DNA of 26,661 nucleotides from Polysphondylium violaceum (taxonomy: Eukaryota; Evosea; Eumycetozoa; Dictyosteliales; Dictyosteliaceae): contig AJWJ01000318.1 of assembly GCA_000277445.1 (NCBI GenBank), positions 1 through 26,661 of the forward strand, given 5' to 3'. Numbering within the stretch: the stretch's first letter is position 1; each line of letters opens with the position of its first letter. The translations under genes and the position numbers were made by a program. This document shows positions 1-9,077 of the stretch, one piece after another. Under the pieces are notes generated by a model, which searched no databases, was not told where the DNA came from, and saw only the letters and a list, made by a program, of their open reading frames with translations.

Positions 1-6
1 TCGTTG

Positions 7-657
<651 letters not shown>

Positions 658-865
658 CAACAATAAATTTTTAAAAATTCAAATAAAAGTGACAAATCTC
701 GTTTCAAAGGTCATATGATCGAAAATAAATTAAAATTTTCAAAAGTTTTTTATTTTTTTTTTTTCTGTTTTTTTTGGATGCGTGTCTGCAAAGACTCACT
801 GAAATATTAGAATAATAATACTATACCACCCTCTTTTGTAAATCCTTAAATATCATAATATAATA
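658..865. promoter_or_regulatory. Divergent promoter between 7-657 (-) and 866-2235 (+)
   Basis: This 208-bp AT-rich spacer separates two divergently read start codons, so it must hold both promoters. It contains T-runs around 749-776, typical of dictyostelid core promoters. No specific factor site can be named. Confidence 0.5.
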
Positions 866-2235
866 ATGGATAAAAGTAAAAATAAAGGATGTAGCCAGAG
901 ATGTAAAATTAAATACAACTTTTTCGACAAGATGTCAAAAAGATTAACATGGTTATCAGGACCATTGTTTGTTGGTGCTGCAACAGGGTTAATAACATTG
1001 GTCATCTATAGTTATTTTGTTTATATAATACCAAATGTATCCGACACTAGACCCATTTATTTCTTTTACTTTAATATTGATCTAATATTGGATATCTTAT
1101 TATCTTCTTTTATTACATTTAATATATACTTTAACTATTATAAAGTAATATCAACTGATCCTGGCTCACCCTCTTTTCCAACAATATCTGTATGTATTGA
1201 TTGTAGTAGCAATAGCAATAGTAACCATCGTTAATAAGAGTATATATATATTTACTAATTAATGTATTACATCCATCATAGGGAGAAGATAGTGAAATAG
1301 AAAATAGAAATCTAAATCAATCATTACAAATCAAATGGGATTTTTGTAAAAAATGTCAGAAACCCAAGCCACCTCGAACTCATCATTGTAATGTTTGTGA
1401 AAGATGTGTACTTAAAATGGACCATCATTGTCCTTGGGTGTCGGGTTGTGTGGGATTCTATAACTATAGATACTTTTTCTTGTTTTTGTTTTATCTTTGG
1501 TGTGGTTGTGCTTATCTCTTAATTCATGGTTTACCTTTATTCTTTAGTCAAGATTTAGTAAGTATATCATATTCATCATCAATCAATCACTTTACCTCTT
1601 GTATTAATAGTATATAAATATCTATCCATCTATCTACACTATAGTATACAATGGAATATTATGAATTTGAAAGAATATTAATTTTATTATCAACGGTTAC
1701 ATCGGCAATGGTTGTAATAGTGGTAGGATGTTTTGGTGGATTTCATGCATATCTGATTGGTACAGGTCAAACCACGATAGAGAATATCATTAGATCAAAT
1801 AGAAAACCAAACTATAGTTTGGGCTCAATTCAAAAGAACTTTGACATTGTTTTGGGTAAAGGTAGATTTTGGTTTTCTGGCTTATTGCCAACCTCAAAAC
1901 CTCCACCTGGAAATGGTTGTTATTTTAAATTATTAAATTCTTTACAGCATCAGCAATATCAACAATATCAACAACAACAACAGCAAACTATAGCTCCATT
2001 ATCAACATCTATAGATATATTTAATAGTGATGATGATCAACATTATGACAGCGATGAAATGAATAATAGTAATGATGATGAAGAATCCTTAGTTGGTCTT
2101 TATCCTATCAATAGTAATAGCAATAATAATAATAATAACAATTACTCTGCGATGAGTTCTGTAAATAATAATAGTAATAGTGGTAATAATGACGACAATA
2201 ATAATGGAAACAATGGAGTATATTACACTGTATAA
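866..2235 (+). CDS. DHHC-type protein S-palmitoyltransferase
   Basis: Predicted integral membrane enzyme that transfers palmitate to cysteines of target proteins, usually at the ER, Golgi or plasma membrane. Exons: 866-1189, 1282-1557 and 1645-2235; both introns are phase 0 with GTATGT and GTAAGT donors. The spliced product is 396 aa. Two N-terminal membrane segments (about 27-56 and 64-95) precede a TDPGSP motif (about 98-103). The cysteine-rich domain follows, with CKKC, PRTHHC, CERC and the catalytic DHHC at about 155-158 followed by CPWVSGCVG. Two more membrane segments (about 168-195 and 211-233) and the TTIE (TTxE) motif complete the family layout. The C-terminal about 90 residues are Gln/Asn/Asp-rich and likely disordered. 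All family hallmarks are present, so activity is expected; the substrate is unknown. It converges on the small gene at 2307, whose product has a candidate acylated N-terminus. Confidence 0.95.
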
Positions 2236-2306
2236 AATAAATAAGTAGTATATGTATTGAAGATATTTTAAAGTATATATATAATAACAACTTTAGTTGT
2301 TATTTT

Positions 2307-2736
2307 TTAATGATAAAATGGTTTGTTTGGATCACTTGGAGTGCTATTAGTTTCAGAAGGTGGTTTACTATCATTAAGTTTATGATTAATGATTCTATTT
2401 CTAGCGGCATTATATCCTTTATCTACAATCCATTCACCAGCATTAAAAAATCCCTTTGCTGCTTTATTTCCTGTAGGATGTGTAATATGTGAAAGTACTC
2501 TAGATCCAACACTAAGTTACAATAACAACAAATATTAATATCACAACATAGATGAGATTATTAGTAAATAAAGTTGCTTACTCAACACCAATCAATCTTC
2601 TAGCACCTGCACAAGCACTGCTAAGAATTAAACAATCTAAAACAAGAGAAATTAAACTAATAGTGTTATTTTTGTCTAAATATTAATATCTTTGTGTCAT
2701 GTGTTTCTTATTCTGTTCTCACACTACATACCCCAT
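2307..2736 (-). CDS. Small 82-aa protein with predicted acylated N-terminus (MGSACAG)
   Basis: I do not recognise a family. The model has three exons: 2732-2736 (only ATGGG), 2582-2620 and 2307-2511, joined by introns of 111 and 70 bp with GTATGT and GTAAGC donors and TTAG acceptors. The frame stays open and closes at TAA. The product begins MGSACAGARRLIGVDVG. Gly2 with Ala6 fits the N-myristoylation consensus, and Cys5 would be available for palmitoylation, so the protein may be doubly lipidated and peripheral. The middle is basic and amphipathic (HPTGNKAAKGFF, then GEWIVDKGYNAARNR), and the tail is Ser/Pro/Asn-rich. It lies tail to tail with the DHHC palmitoyltransferase gene, 71 bp apart. 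The very short first coding exon is the weakest part. An alternative acceptor (TTTTAG, giving more N-terminal sequence) exists but needs an exon I cannot find. Confidence 0.55.
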
Positions 2737-2883
2737 TTATAAAGTATAAAATAAGTGTATATGTATATATGGTATATGTTTTATGTATATATGAACAAAT
2801 GAATAACTAAACAATAATGAATTAATTTATAAAATATTCTCTTTTGAATAAAAATGATTCATCATGATTTTCAATGAATTTTA

Positions 2884-2902
2884 TTTTTTTTTTTTTTTTT
2901 TT
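2884..2902. repeat. Poly-T run (19 T)
   Basis: Homopolymer T tract in the spacer between two small - strand genes. Such tracts mark dictyostelid intergenic DNA. Similar runs lie at 14844-14860 and 17444-17468, and a poly-A run at 5154-5176. Confidence 0.9.
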
Positions 2903-3009
2903 CTATTGTTGACATAAACTCTATGTGTATGTGTCAAAGATAAAGTGTTGTATATGTTTTGAGATAATAAAGGGGTTGCGGGGTTATACCATTCTTGTTT
3001 ATTTCTATT

Positions 3010-3315
3010 TTATCTTGGACCATAATCATACCAACTCCAACTTTTACCACCTCTACTACGATATCTTGATTTCCACCAATACTTTTTAGTACTCTCATTA
3101 CTACCATCAGTCTCTAATGAACCACTACCATTAGAAACATGAGAATTGCTTTGAATCGATTCGGAAAATGAACCTCTGGGATTACCCAATTTACTAATTG
3201 CATCTATATATGTTTTAAATTATTAGTTAACTGTTAAAATAATAATAATATGAAGAAAAGAATAATACCAATAATCATCTTTTACAACAGATAATGAACT
3301 ATTCATATTTTCCAT
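3010..3315 (-). CDS. Small 76-aa protein with Trp/Tyr/Arg-rich C-terminus
   Basis: No family recognised. Two exons: 3269-3315 and 3010-3193, joined by a 75-bp AT-rich intron. The donor is GTATTA, a little weak. The acceptor ATTAG at 3194-3195 keeps the frame open; the nearer TATATAG acceptor would create a stop, so it was not chosen. The product starts MENMNSSLSVVKDDY, continues with a polar Ser/Asn/Gly segment and ends in an unusual basic aromatic tail: KKYWWKSRYRSRGG, then WSWYDYGPR. The tail holds four Trp and four Tyr among about 25 residues. There is no signal peptide or membrane segment. The aromatic-basic tail could bind nucleic acid, membrane or another protein; the sequence does not say which. 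The unusual composition and clean stop argue for a real gene, but no homologue supports it. Confidence 0.5.
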
Positions 3316-3833
3316 ATGATATTTAAAGACATTGTGGCAAATAATATAAAAAATAATTAAAACACATGTTTAAAACTCTTTGCCTTTTTAATGATGTTTT
3401 TATATCTGTGTTTCTAATTTAGAGTATTAGATTGCATGAAGAGAGAAAAGGTAACTGTTGTAACGAGTACTGTTGTTTTATTTTTATATTCTCGAAAAGA
3501 ATATAGTTATTTTTAAATTACAAGTTTTACTATTATAAACCCAATCTGGATCTATTTTCAATAATTCCATTAAAAATTTTTATCTCAACAATAATATGTA
3601 TGATAGGAATGAGAATAATTATTTTACTTATTAGATGTGCCTAACCTCAACTTTCATCAAATGTTTGCCGATATAAACGGTATTTAATAATATGACTTCA
3701 GCGGTTTTGCAACGTTAGTAAAAGAAACAATGTTGTTTTAGTAATGGAATATGTTTATGTTTACAAATACTTATTTAAATTATACTAAAAAAAGTCAAAA
3801 CTGGACATTTATCGGAAAGGAGTACTATCAACA
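3316..3833. promoter_or_regulatory. Divergent intergenic region
   Basis: 518 bp without a convincing gene between the - strand start at 3315 and the + strand start at 3834. It should carry both promoters. Most is AT-rich. A slightly GC-richer patch around 3660-3725 contains GCCGATATAAACGG and AGCGGTTTTGCAACG, which could be regulatory, but no known site is recognised. Confidence 0.4.
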
Positions 3834-4220
3834 ATGAATCCTCATCATCATCAAGCACATCATCAAGGTAACTCTACCTCCTCTGACTCATCATCCTCTG
3901 GAGAAGCACCATCATTTACTTCAACACATCCGTCACATCTTACAACCTATCATGATGAAAATGTAGTTTGTACCACAAGTACTGGTCAACTCAGTGAAAC
4001 TTGTGTTGAATATGGTCATGTTCATGCTCTGGGGTTTGTATTACAGTTGGACCCAACACTCCAACATGCACCACCTCCAAAGGTATCTCTACATCTACTT
4101 GTGTTGTATTCAACAACAATCAACACAAAAATATTTTCAATTCACAAACTCAAACCTCTAAGTTGGTTGGAAATTACTCTTAACAACCAAATACAAAACC
4201 AATTTGGTCTCATGTCATAA
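3834..4220 (+). CDS. Small Ser/Thr/His/Cys-rich protein gene, probable frame break
   Basis: No family recognised. The uninterrupted frame from the ATG at 3834 gives 128 aa. Its first about 65 residues look genuine: His-rich (MNPHHHQAHHQ), then Ser/Thr-rich, then VVCTTSTGQLSETCVEYGH. From about 4035 the same frame turns into implausible Leu/Ile-rich sequence. The frame one base back, open from 4010 to TAA at 4181-4183, instead reads GVCITVGPNTPTCTTSKG followed by more Ser/Thr/Cys/Asn-rich sequence, which matches the first half (compare VCTTSTG with TCTTSKG). A single-base slip near the GGGG at about 4031-4034 would join them into a 116-aa product. A spliced alternative (donor 3866, acceptor 4045) is possible, but the skipped segment is not AT-rich like other introns here. 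There is no clear signal peptide. The gene converges on mL49. Confidence 0.45.
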   Translation: MNPHHHQAHHQGNSTSSDSSSSGEAPSFTSTHPSHLTTYHDENVVCTTSTGQLSETCVEYGHVHALGFVLQLDPTLQHAPPPKVSLHLLVLYSTTINTKIFSIHKLKPLSWLEITLNNQIQNQFGLMS

Positions 4221-4442
4221 ACTAATAAATATTAATAAACCCTATTATCATTTTGACATAACTTTATAATTTCTTTCTGAATGCATCAAAATAAAAATGA
4301 TAATGGTTGTATTATTCAAATTACTACTATAACTATTACTATTATTAATTATTATGACATTTGATTGGCAATATTATTCTACTACTAACGACTATTAATT
4401 TGTTTTGTTTACTTATTATATTTAATCTTTTATTTTACTTGT

Positions 4443-5040
4443 TTAGAAACCTAAACCTGATAACCAAACTCTTAGAGCTTTAGTATGTTTTCCTCTAATT
4501 TTAATATTTGAATCTGTTTGAACGATTTGTACTGAATCTCCAAAAATATTTTTAATTTCTTTCATCATAACCTATAATTGATAGTGATTGATTATGTAGT
4601 TTTAGTAATTAGATAATATTCTACAATCAATCATCATCATCATCATCATATTTATTTATACATACATCTGAATCACCAGAATATTTTCTTAAAACAGTAT
4701 ATACATGTCTTTGACTTCTAACAATTTCAGTGTAAACTGGAAGTTTACCATTTTCAGTTCTTTGAACATTGAATGGGAGATTGTGTTTAAGACCAGCTGG
4801 TTTAATTGCAATTAAATCATTTGAATGAACTGGTTCAATTGGGAATTGTAATGGTGAAATGGTCTTTAATGTATATAATTTATTGATTGGTGCTGTTCTC
4901 TTTGATGGTACTTCTGTAATGTTTGTTTGTTGTTGTTGTGCTTCAGTTGAAAAAAATCTATAATTATTGTTGTTGTTTAAACTTTTGATTCTAGTGGTAC
5001 TGTGAAGAGTTGAGAATCTAGTGAATATTGATTTCATCAT
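4443..5040 (-). CDS. mrpl49: Mitochondrial large-subunit ribosomal protein mL49 (IMG2 family)
   Basis: Component of the mitochondrial ribosome large subunit. Exons: 4666-5040 and 4443-4571, with a 94-bp phase-0 intron (GTATGT donor). The product is 167 aa, about the family length. The N-terminus (MMKSIFTRFSTLH, later YRFFSTEA) is basic, hydroxylated and poor in acids, as expected for a matrix targeting sequence, and RFFS resembles a processing site. The IMG2 domain covers about 75-167: LPFNVQRTENGKLPVYTEIV, the VLRKYSGD stretch, and the exon-2 end with IKIRGKHTKALRVWLSGLGF, which matches the family's characteristic WLxxxGF terminus. Five Asn around 22-26 are the only low-complexity part. The first exon alone would run into an Asp stretch in the intron, so splicing is needed. 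Confidence 0.93.
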
Positions 5041-5153
5041 TTTATACTATTATATGACCTATCTATATATATCTAATATATAATATTACTACACACAAAT
5101 CCTGATGAATGATAAAAAACTTTCGTTTTCATCTGCCTGCAAAAAAAAATAAC

Positions 5154-5176
5154 AAAAAAAAAAAAAAAAAAAAAAA
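5154..5176. repeat. Poly-A run (23 A)
   Basis: Homopolymer in the 280-bp spacer between the mL49 start (5040) and the purF stop (5321), followed by a second A run at about 5181-5189. The spacer shows no other structure. Confidence 0.9.
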
Positions 5177-5320
5177 TCAAAAAAAAAAAGGAATTAGCAG
5201 ATAAATTTGTGAGTGTGTGAAGTGTGTTGCATGAAAAAACAAATAAATCTAAATCTTTGAAATAATGAGATAAGATATCTTCTTTTACAAAGTAATTTTA
5301 TTATATATAGTATTATTAAA

Positions 5321-6990
5321 TTAGAAATCAAGTGATATTGGATAATCGCCTGTGAAACAAGCAGCACAATGACCATGATAAGATTTCTTTTCTGGATGAA
5401 TTTCACCATCTTGTTTTTCTTGTTTTGAACAAGATTGTTCTTTCTCTTGCAACATATTTTCAAGTAAAGGATTCTTTGCTTTTTGATTGACAGAGCTCAT
5501 CATACCCTCCAATGTCAAATACTCTAAACTGTCGGCACCAATAAATTGACAAATCTCTTGGACACTTCTGTTGTGACCAATCAACTGTTCATAGGTGGCC
5601 ATATCGACACCCATATAACATGGATGGAGGACGGGAGGAGAAGAAATTCTCACGTGAATCTGTTTGGCACCTGCGCTCTTTATCAATTTGATCAAAGCCT
5701 TGATTGTATTTCCTCTGACGATGGAATCATCAATGAGTACTATATTCTTGCCATTGATGTTCTCGGTGAGTGGATTGAATTTCAATTTAATGCCCTGCTG
5801 TCTGAGATGATCAGAGGGTTGAATAAAAGTTCTGTGAATGTATCTGTTTTTAGTCAAACCTTCAGTGTATGGGAATCCGGATTGTTTGGCATAACCAATG
5901 GCGGCAGGTAATGAGGAATCTGGTACACCAATAACAATGGTGTCTTGATTGGTCAATGGAGCAGGTGGAGGACTCTCTCTTGCCAATTGCTCACCCATTC
6001 TTTGTCTAACACTGTGAATGAGTTGACCCTCCATCACAGAGTCGGGACGTGAGAAATAAACATATTCAAATACACAAAAAGATGGATTACTAGATGGAGC
6101 TCTTCCAATAAATGAACTAATACCTTTTTCGTTGATATGAACAATTTCACCTGGACGTACATCACGAATAAATTTACCACCAATGGTACTAATGGCACAT
6201 GATTCCGATGCAATACAATAACGAGTGATAGTTTTACCGGGTTCTGTAGTTGAAGGTACCTCCAATGAACCAATACATAATGGTCTCATACCAAGGAAAT
6301 CTCTTACACCATAAAGACCATCAGGAGTCATTAAACCGAGTGAATAAGCTCCCTCTGCCTTTGACATAAAATATGATATTCTACTTTCCCAATTTGGTGT
6401 TTCTTTTTGTTGTTTAAATTATTAATATATATACTTTTAATCTTATTTCCAATAGATTAAATAAATAAATACATACTTATATCATTTCCTTCTGGATTAT
6501 TTGATAAAAGTTGAGTAATAATTTCAACATCACTGTCTTTAAAGAAACCGATACCCTTTTCCAACAACTCTTTTCTAAGGGATTTTGCAGTGGTAAGATT
6601 ACCATTTTGTACGATACCAACTTGACCATGTAAAGTTTGAACTATAACTGGTTGAGCATTGACAAGAGTACTCTTTCCTGCTGTTGAATAACGAGTGTGA
6701 CCAATGGCCATTTGTCCCTTTAATGGTTTTAAATTTGATTCTGTAAATACTTGATTAACTAAACCCATACCAGTTTCAACATGAACTGCATGATATTCAT
6801 CATAGGTTGCAATACCACAACTTTCTTGACCTCTGTGTTGAAGTGCTACCAATGCAAAAAATGTAATTCTAGAAACATCCAATTCTGGTGCAAAAATACC
6901 AAAAACTCCACATTTTTCCTCTGGTTCGTCTCTTTGATTTTCTTGTTCATTATCGTTATTGTTTAAATATTCATTTTCAAATTCTGTCAT
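5321..6990 (-). CDS. purF: Amidophosphoribosyltransferase (glutamine PRPP amidotransferase)
   Basis: Catalyses the first committed step of de novo purine synthesis, converting PRPP and glutamine to 5-phosphoribosylamine. Exons: 6477-6990 and 5321-6402, with a 74-bp intron and GTATGT donor; the product is 531 aa. The class II glutaminase domain starts at Cys27 in KCGVFGIF after a 26-residue acidic leader that is probably removed to free the nucleophilic Cys. [16 protein letters not shown] and QNGNLTT are conserved glutaminase motifs. The phosphoribosyltransferase domain has the PRPP loop [12 protein letters not shown] at about 393-404. Cys281, Cys433, Cys517 and Cys520 sit where Bacillus-type enzymes bind a [4Fe-4S] cluster, so an Fe-S enzyme is expected. 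The 3' exon is richer in G+C than its surroundings. The 636-bp upstream spacer holds a GC palindrome. Confidence 0.97.
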
Positions 6991-7626
6991 TTTTTTATAT
7001 GTGTGTTTTATATTTAGATTTATTTATGTGAGTGTGAGATGCGATGAATGTAATGAATGAAAATTAAATAAAAAATAAATTATGTGTGGTCGTGAGTGTG
7101 AAGTTGAAGTGAAAAGATGTAAAAGAATAGAAAAATTGTGGTTCTAGGTCTATATGCTATCTAATATTAAATCAATTAGATTACTTTTAAAACAAAAGGA
7201 AAAAAAAAATAATAATAAAAAAAAGGGACAAAGGGGTCTTTCGGCAATATTTTAACTTCTTTTCTTTCCTCTTCTATTGCCTTTTATAAAAGCCCCGATG
7301 ACGAAAAAAACCGAACGAAAAAAAAAAAATTAAAAAAAAAATGCCCTTTCGCGCGAAGGGTTACTACGTTTTTTTCAGACGAAAGTTTTGTTGACACAAT
7401 AAAAAAAAAAGTTGGACTAGAGAAAGATATAAATAAATTCCAATTTCAAAAAATATAGTATAATATATACATATGGTTACAAGGTTATTTACATTTATTA
7501 TTATAAGGAAAAAAAAAAAAAAAATTAATGTTGTATTTTTTTTGCGCGTTTCTGTTTTTTTTTTGAAAACAAAAAAAAAAGAAGGGATAAGATAAATTGA
7601 AAATGAATAAACTCTGAACTTTGAAA
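6991..7626. promoter_or_regulatory. purF upstream region and carbonic anhydrase 3' region
   Basis: 636 bp without a gene. It is downstream of carbonic anhydrase and upstream of purF, both on the - strand. It holds many A and T runs, a GC-rich near-palindrome at 7344-7360 and CGAACGA at 7312-7318. No open frame of note was seen. Confidence 0.5.
7344..7360. promoter_or_regulatory. GC-rich near-palindrome upstream of purF
   Basis: CCCTTTCGCGCGAAGGG is self-complementary except for one extra T and stands in almost pure A/T DNA, about 355 bp upstream of the purF ATG. It could be a binding site for a dimeric regulator. That is inference from symmetry and contrast only. Confidence 0.35.
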
Positions 7627-8451
7627 TTAATCGTGTGAAACTACTAAACTTTGTTCATGTTCTAATTTGGAAATAGCTTTTCTATAAGATTGATCAAGGG
7701 TTTCTCTGCAAGTACCTTTGATTTCTAAATCACGAAGATAACCATCATGAATACCATAAATCCAACCATGAATTTGGACATTTTGACCACGCTTCCAAGC
7801 GCTTTGCATAACGGTACTATTGCCAAGATTGAATACTTGTTCAACTACATTGATCTCACACAAGGTGTCCAAAAGTCTCTTTTTAGATCTAATTTTTGAC
7901 AAGAGTTGTTCGTGTTTGTAGACATTGTCTCTAATGTGCAAGAGCCAATTGTTGATGAGACCCAATTCAGGATTCTCGTAAGCGGCAGCAACACCACCAC
8001 AGCCATAGTGACCACATACAATAATGTGTTCAACTTGGAGAATATCGACAGCATATTGAACGACGGAAAGACAATTGAGATCGGTGTGAATGACAAGATT
8101 GGCGACATTACGATGAACAAATACTTGACCTGGTTCCAAGCCAGTCAATCTTTCGGCTGGTACACGACTATCTGAGCAACCAATCCAGAGGAATCTTGGT
8201 TTTTGTGCGACTGCCAATTTTTCAAAAAATGATGGATCCTCTTGTTTAATTCTAGAGGACCATTCATGATTGTTTTGAATCAAAGTTTCAATTTCAATCT
8301 TTTGTCCATGAGAAGCATTGAAAATTGAACTACATCCACAGTCTCTTGGTGAGAGTGGATTTGTACTGTCTGATCTTGCTCTTGGTGTATTGGTTGGTAC
8401 TGATTTATCATTACTATTGTTGGTGGTGTTGTTGTTATTTGCTTGACTCAT
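7627..8451 (-). CDS. Beta-class carbonic anhydrase
   Basis: Zinc enzyme for reversible hydration of CO2 to bicarbonate. Single exon of 274 aa. The N-terminal about 35 residues are Asn/Ser/Thr-rich and likely disordered, with no clear targeting signal, so a cytosolic enzyme is the simplest reading. The zinc and active-site residues of the beta class are all present: CSDSRV (Cys92, Asp94, Arg96) and HYGCGG (His148, Cys151). [21 protein letters not shown] and [12 protein letters not shown] are strongly conserved stretches. A second Cys pair (CGC at 38-40) in the N-terminal part is not part of the catalytic set. The upstream 600 bp carry several G-rich boxes that may control expression. Confidence 0.97.
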   Translation of the reverse strand: MSQANNNNTTNNSNDKSVPTNTPRARSDSTNPLSPRDCGCSSIFNASHGQKIEIETLIQNNHEWSSRIKQEDPSFFEKLAVAQKPRFLWIGCSDSRVPAERLTGLEPGQVFVHRNVANLVIHTDLNCLSVVQYAVDILQVEHIIVCGHYGCGGVAAAYENPELGLINNWLLHIRDNVYKHEQLLSKIRSKKRLLDTLCEINVVEQVFNLGNSTVMQSAWKRGQNVQIHGWIYGIHDGYLRDLEIKGTCRETLDQSYRKAISKLEHEQSLVVSHD

Positions 8452-9077
8452 TTTATATATTTATGTGTTGTAATATGAATAGCTAATTTACAAATGAAAA
8501 TTAAAAAATTAAAATGTTTGAATGTTTTGTATTATAAAATATATAAATTATATAAAATATATAATTGTGTGTGTGTATCGGCGGGGTGAGAATAGTGAAG
8601 AAGGGGGTGACTTTAAGAATGTTTGTTTTTTTTTTTTTTCTCTGGTGGGGGAATATCGATTGAAATTTTATAAAAAAATAAAAAAATTGAACAAAAAATC
8701 AAAAAAAAACAAATTAATTAGGTAAACCCCAGTAAAAGTCACAAATCAGTAGTGAATGGTGGGTGGTGGAGATGAATGTGATCGCGTGACATATTGATTT
8801 GACAGCAATTGTTTTGCCTATGAAAAATAAAAACACATTTTTGTACAAGGGCAAAAAAAAATCTATGGATAGAAATTAAAATGATAGCCATAATGCCGAT
8901 CAAGATAGATATCTATAAAATTGATACGGGTAACGTTTTTCTATTTTTCTTTTTTTATTTTATTTTTTTTCTTTATTTATTTCCTTTCTGAGCAACATAC
9001 ATTACTCATAGATGGTAGTAATTGCTATATTTGATGTGAGACAGTATACATAACATAAAACATTTTAAAATAATTAT
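8452..9077. promoter_or_regulatory. Carbonic anhydrase upstream region with G-rich boxes
   Basis: 626 bp without a convincing gene, between the SSRP1 stop and the carbonic anhydrase start. Against an AT-rich background it holds G-rich patches: GGCGGGGTGAG (8580-8590), AAGGGGGTGAC (8601-8611), GGTGGGGG (8644-8651) and GGTGGGTGGTGGAG (8758-8771). Such GT/G-rich boxes resemble those bound by dictyostelid G-box factor GBF. A reading frame of 67 codons across 8522-8725 is Lys-rich junk over homopolymers and is not called. Confidence 0.4.

Noticed and set aside
2310-2492. Open frame on + strand (MIKWFVW...)
   Set aside because: It is antisense to the last exon of the 82-aa gene, whose - strand reading has better composition and splice sites.
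4447-4525. Second exon for the gene at 3834 after GTTTAG
   Set aside because: It would lie antisense inside the well-supported second exon of mL49.
5546-5911. 121-codon open frame antisense to purF
   Set aside because: The purF frame is strongly conserved; the antisense frame is a by-product of its codon use.
7906-8175. 89-codon open frame antisense to carbonic anhydrase
   Set aside because: It is a shadow of the conserved active-site region on the - strand.
8522-8725. 67-codon open frame in the spacer
   Set aside because: It spans T and A homopolymers and is Lys/Phe/Ile-rich without protein character.
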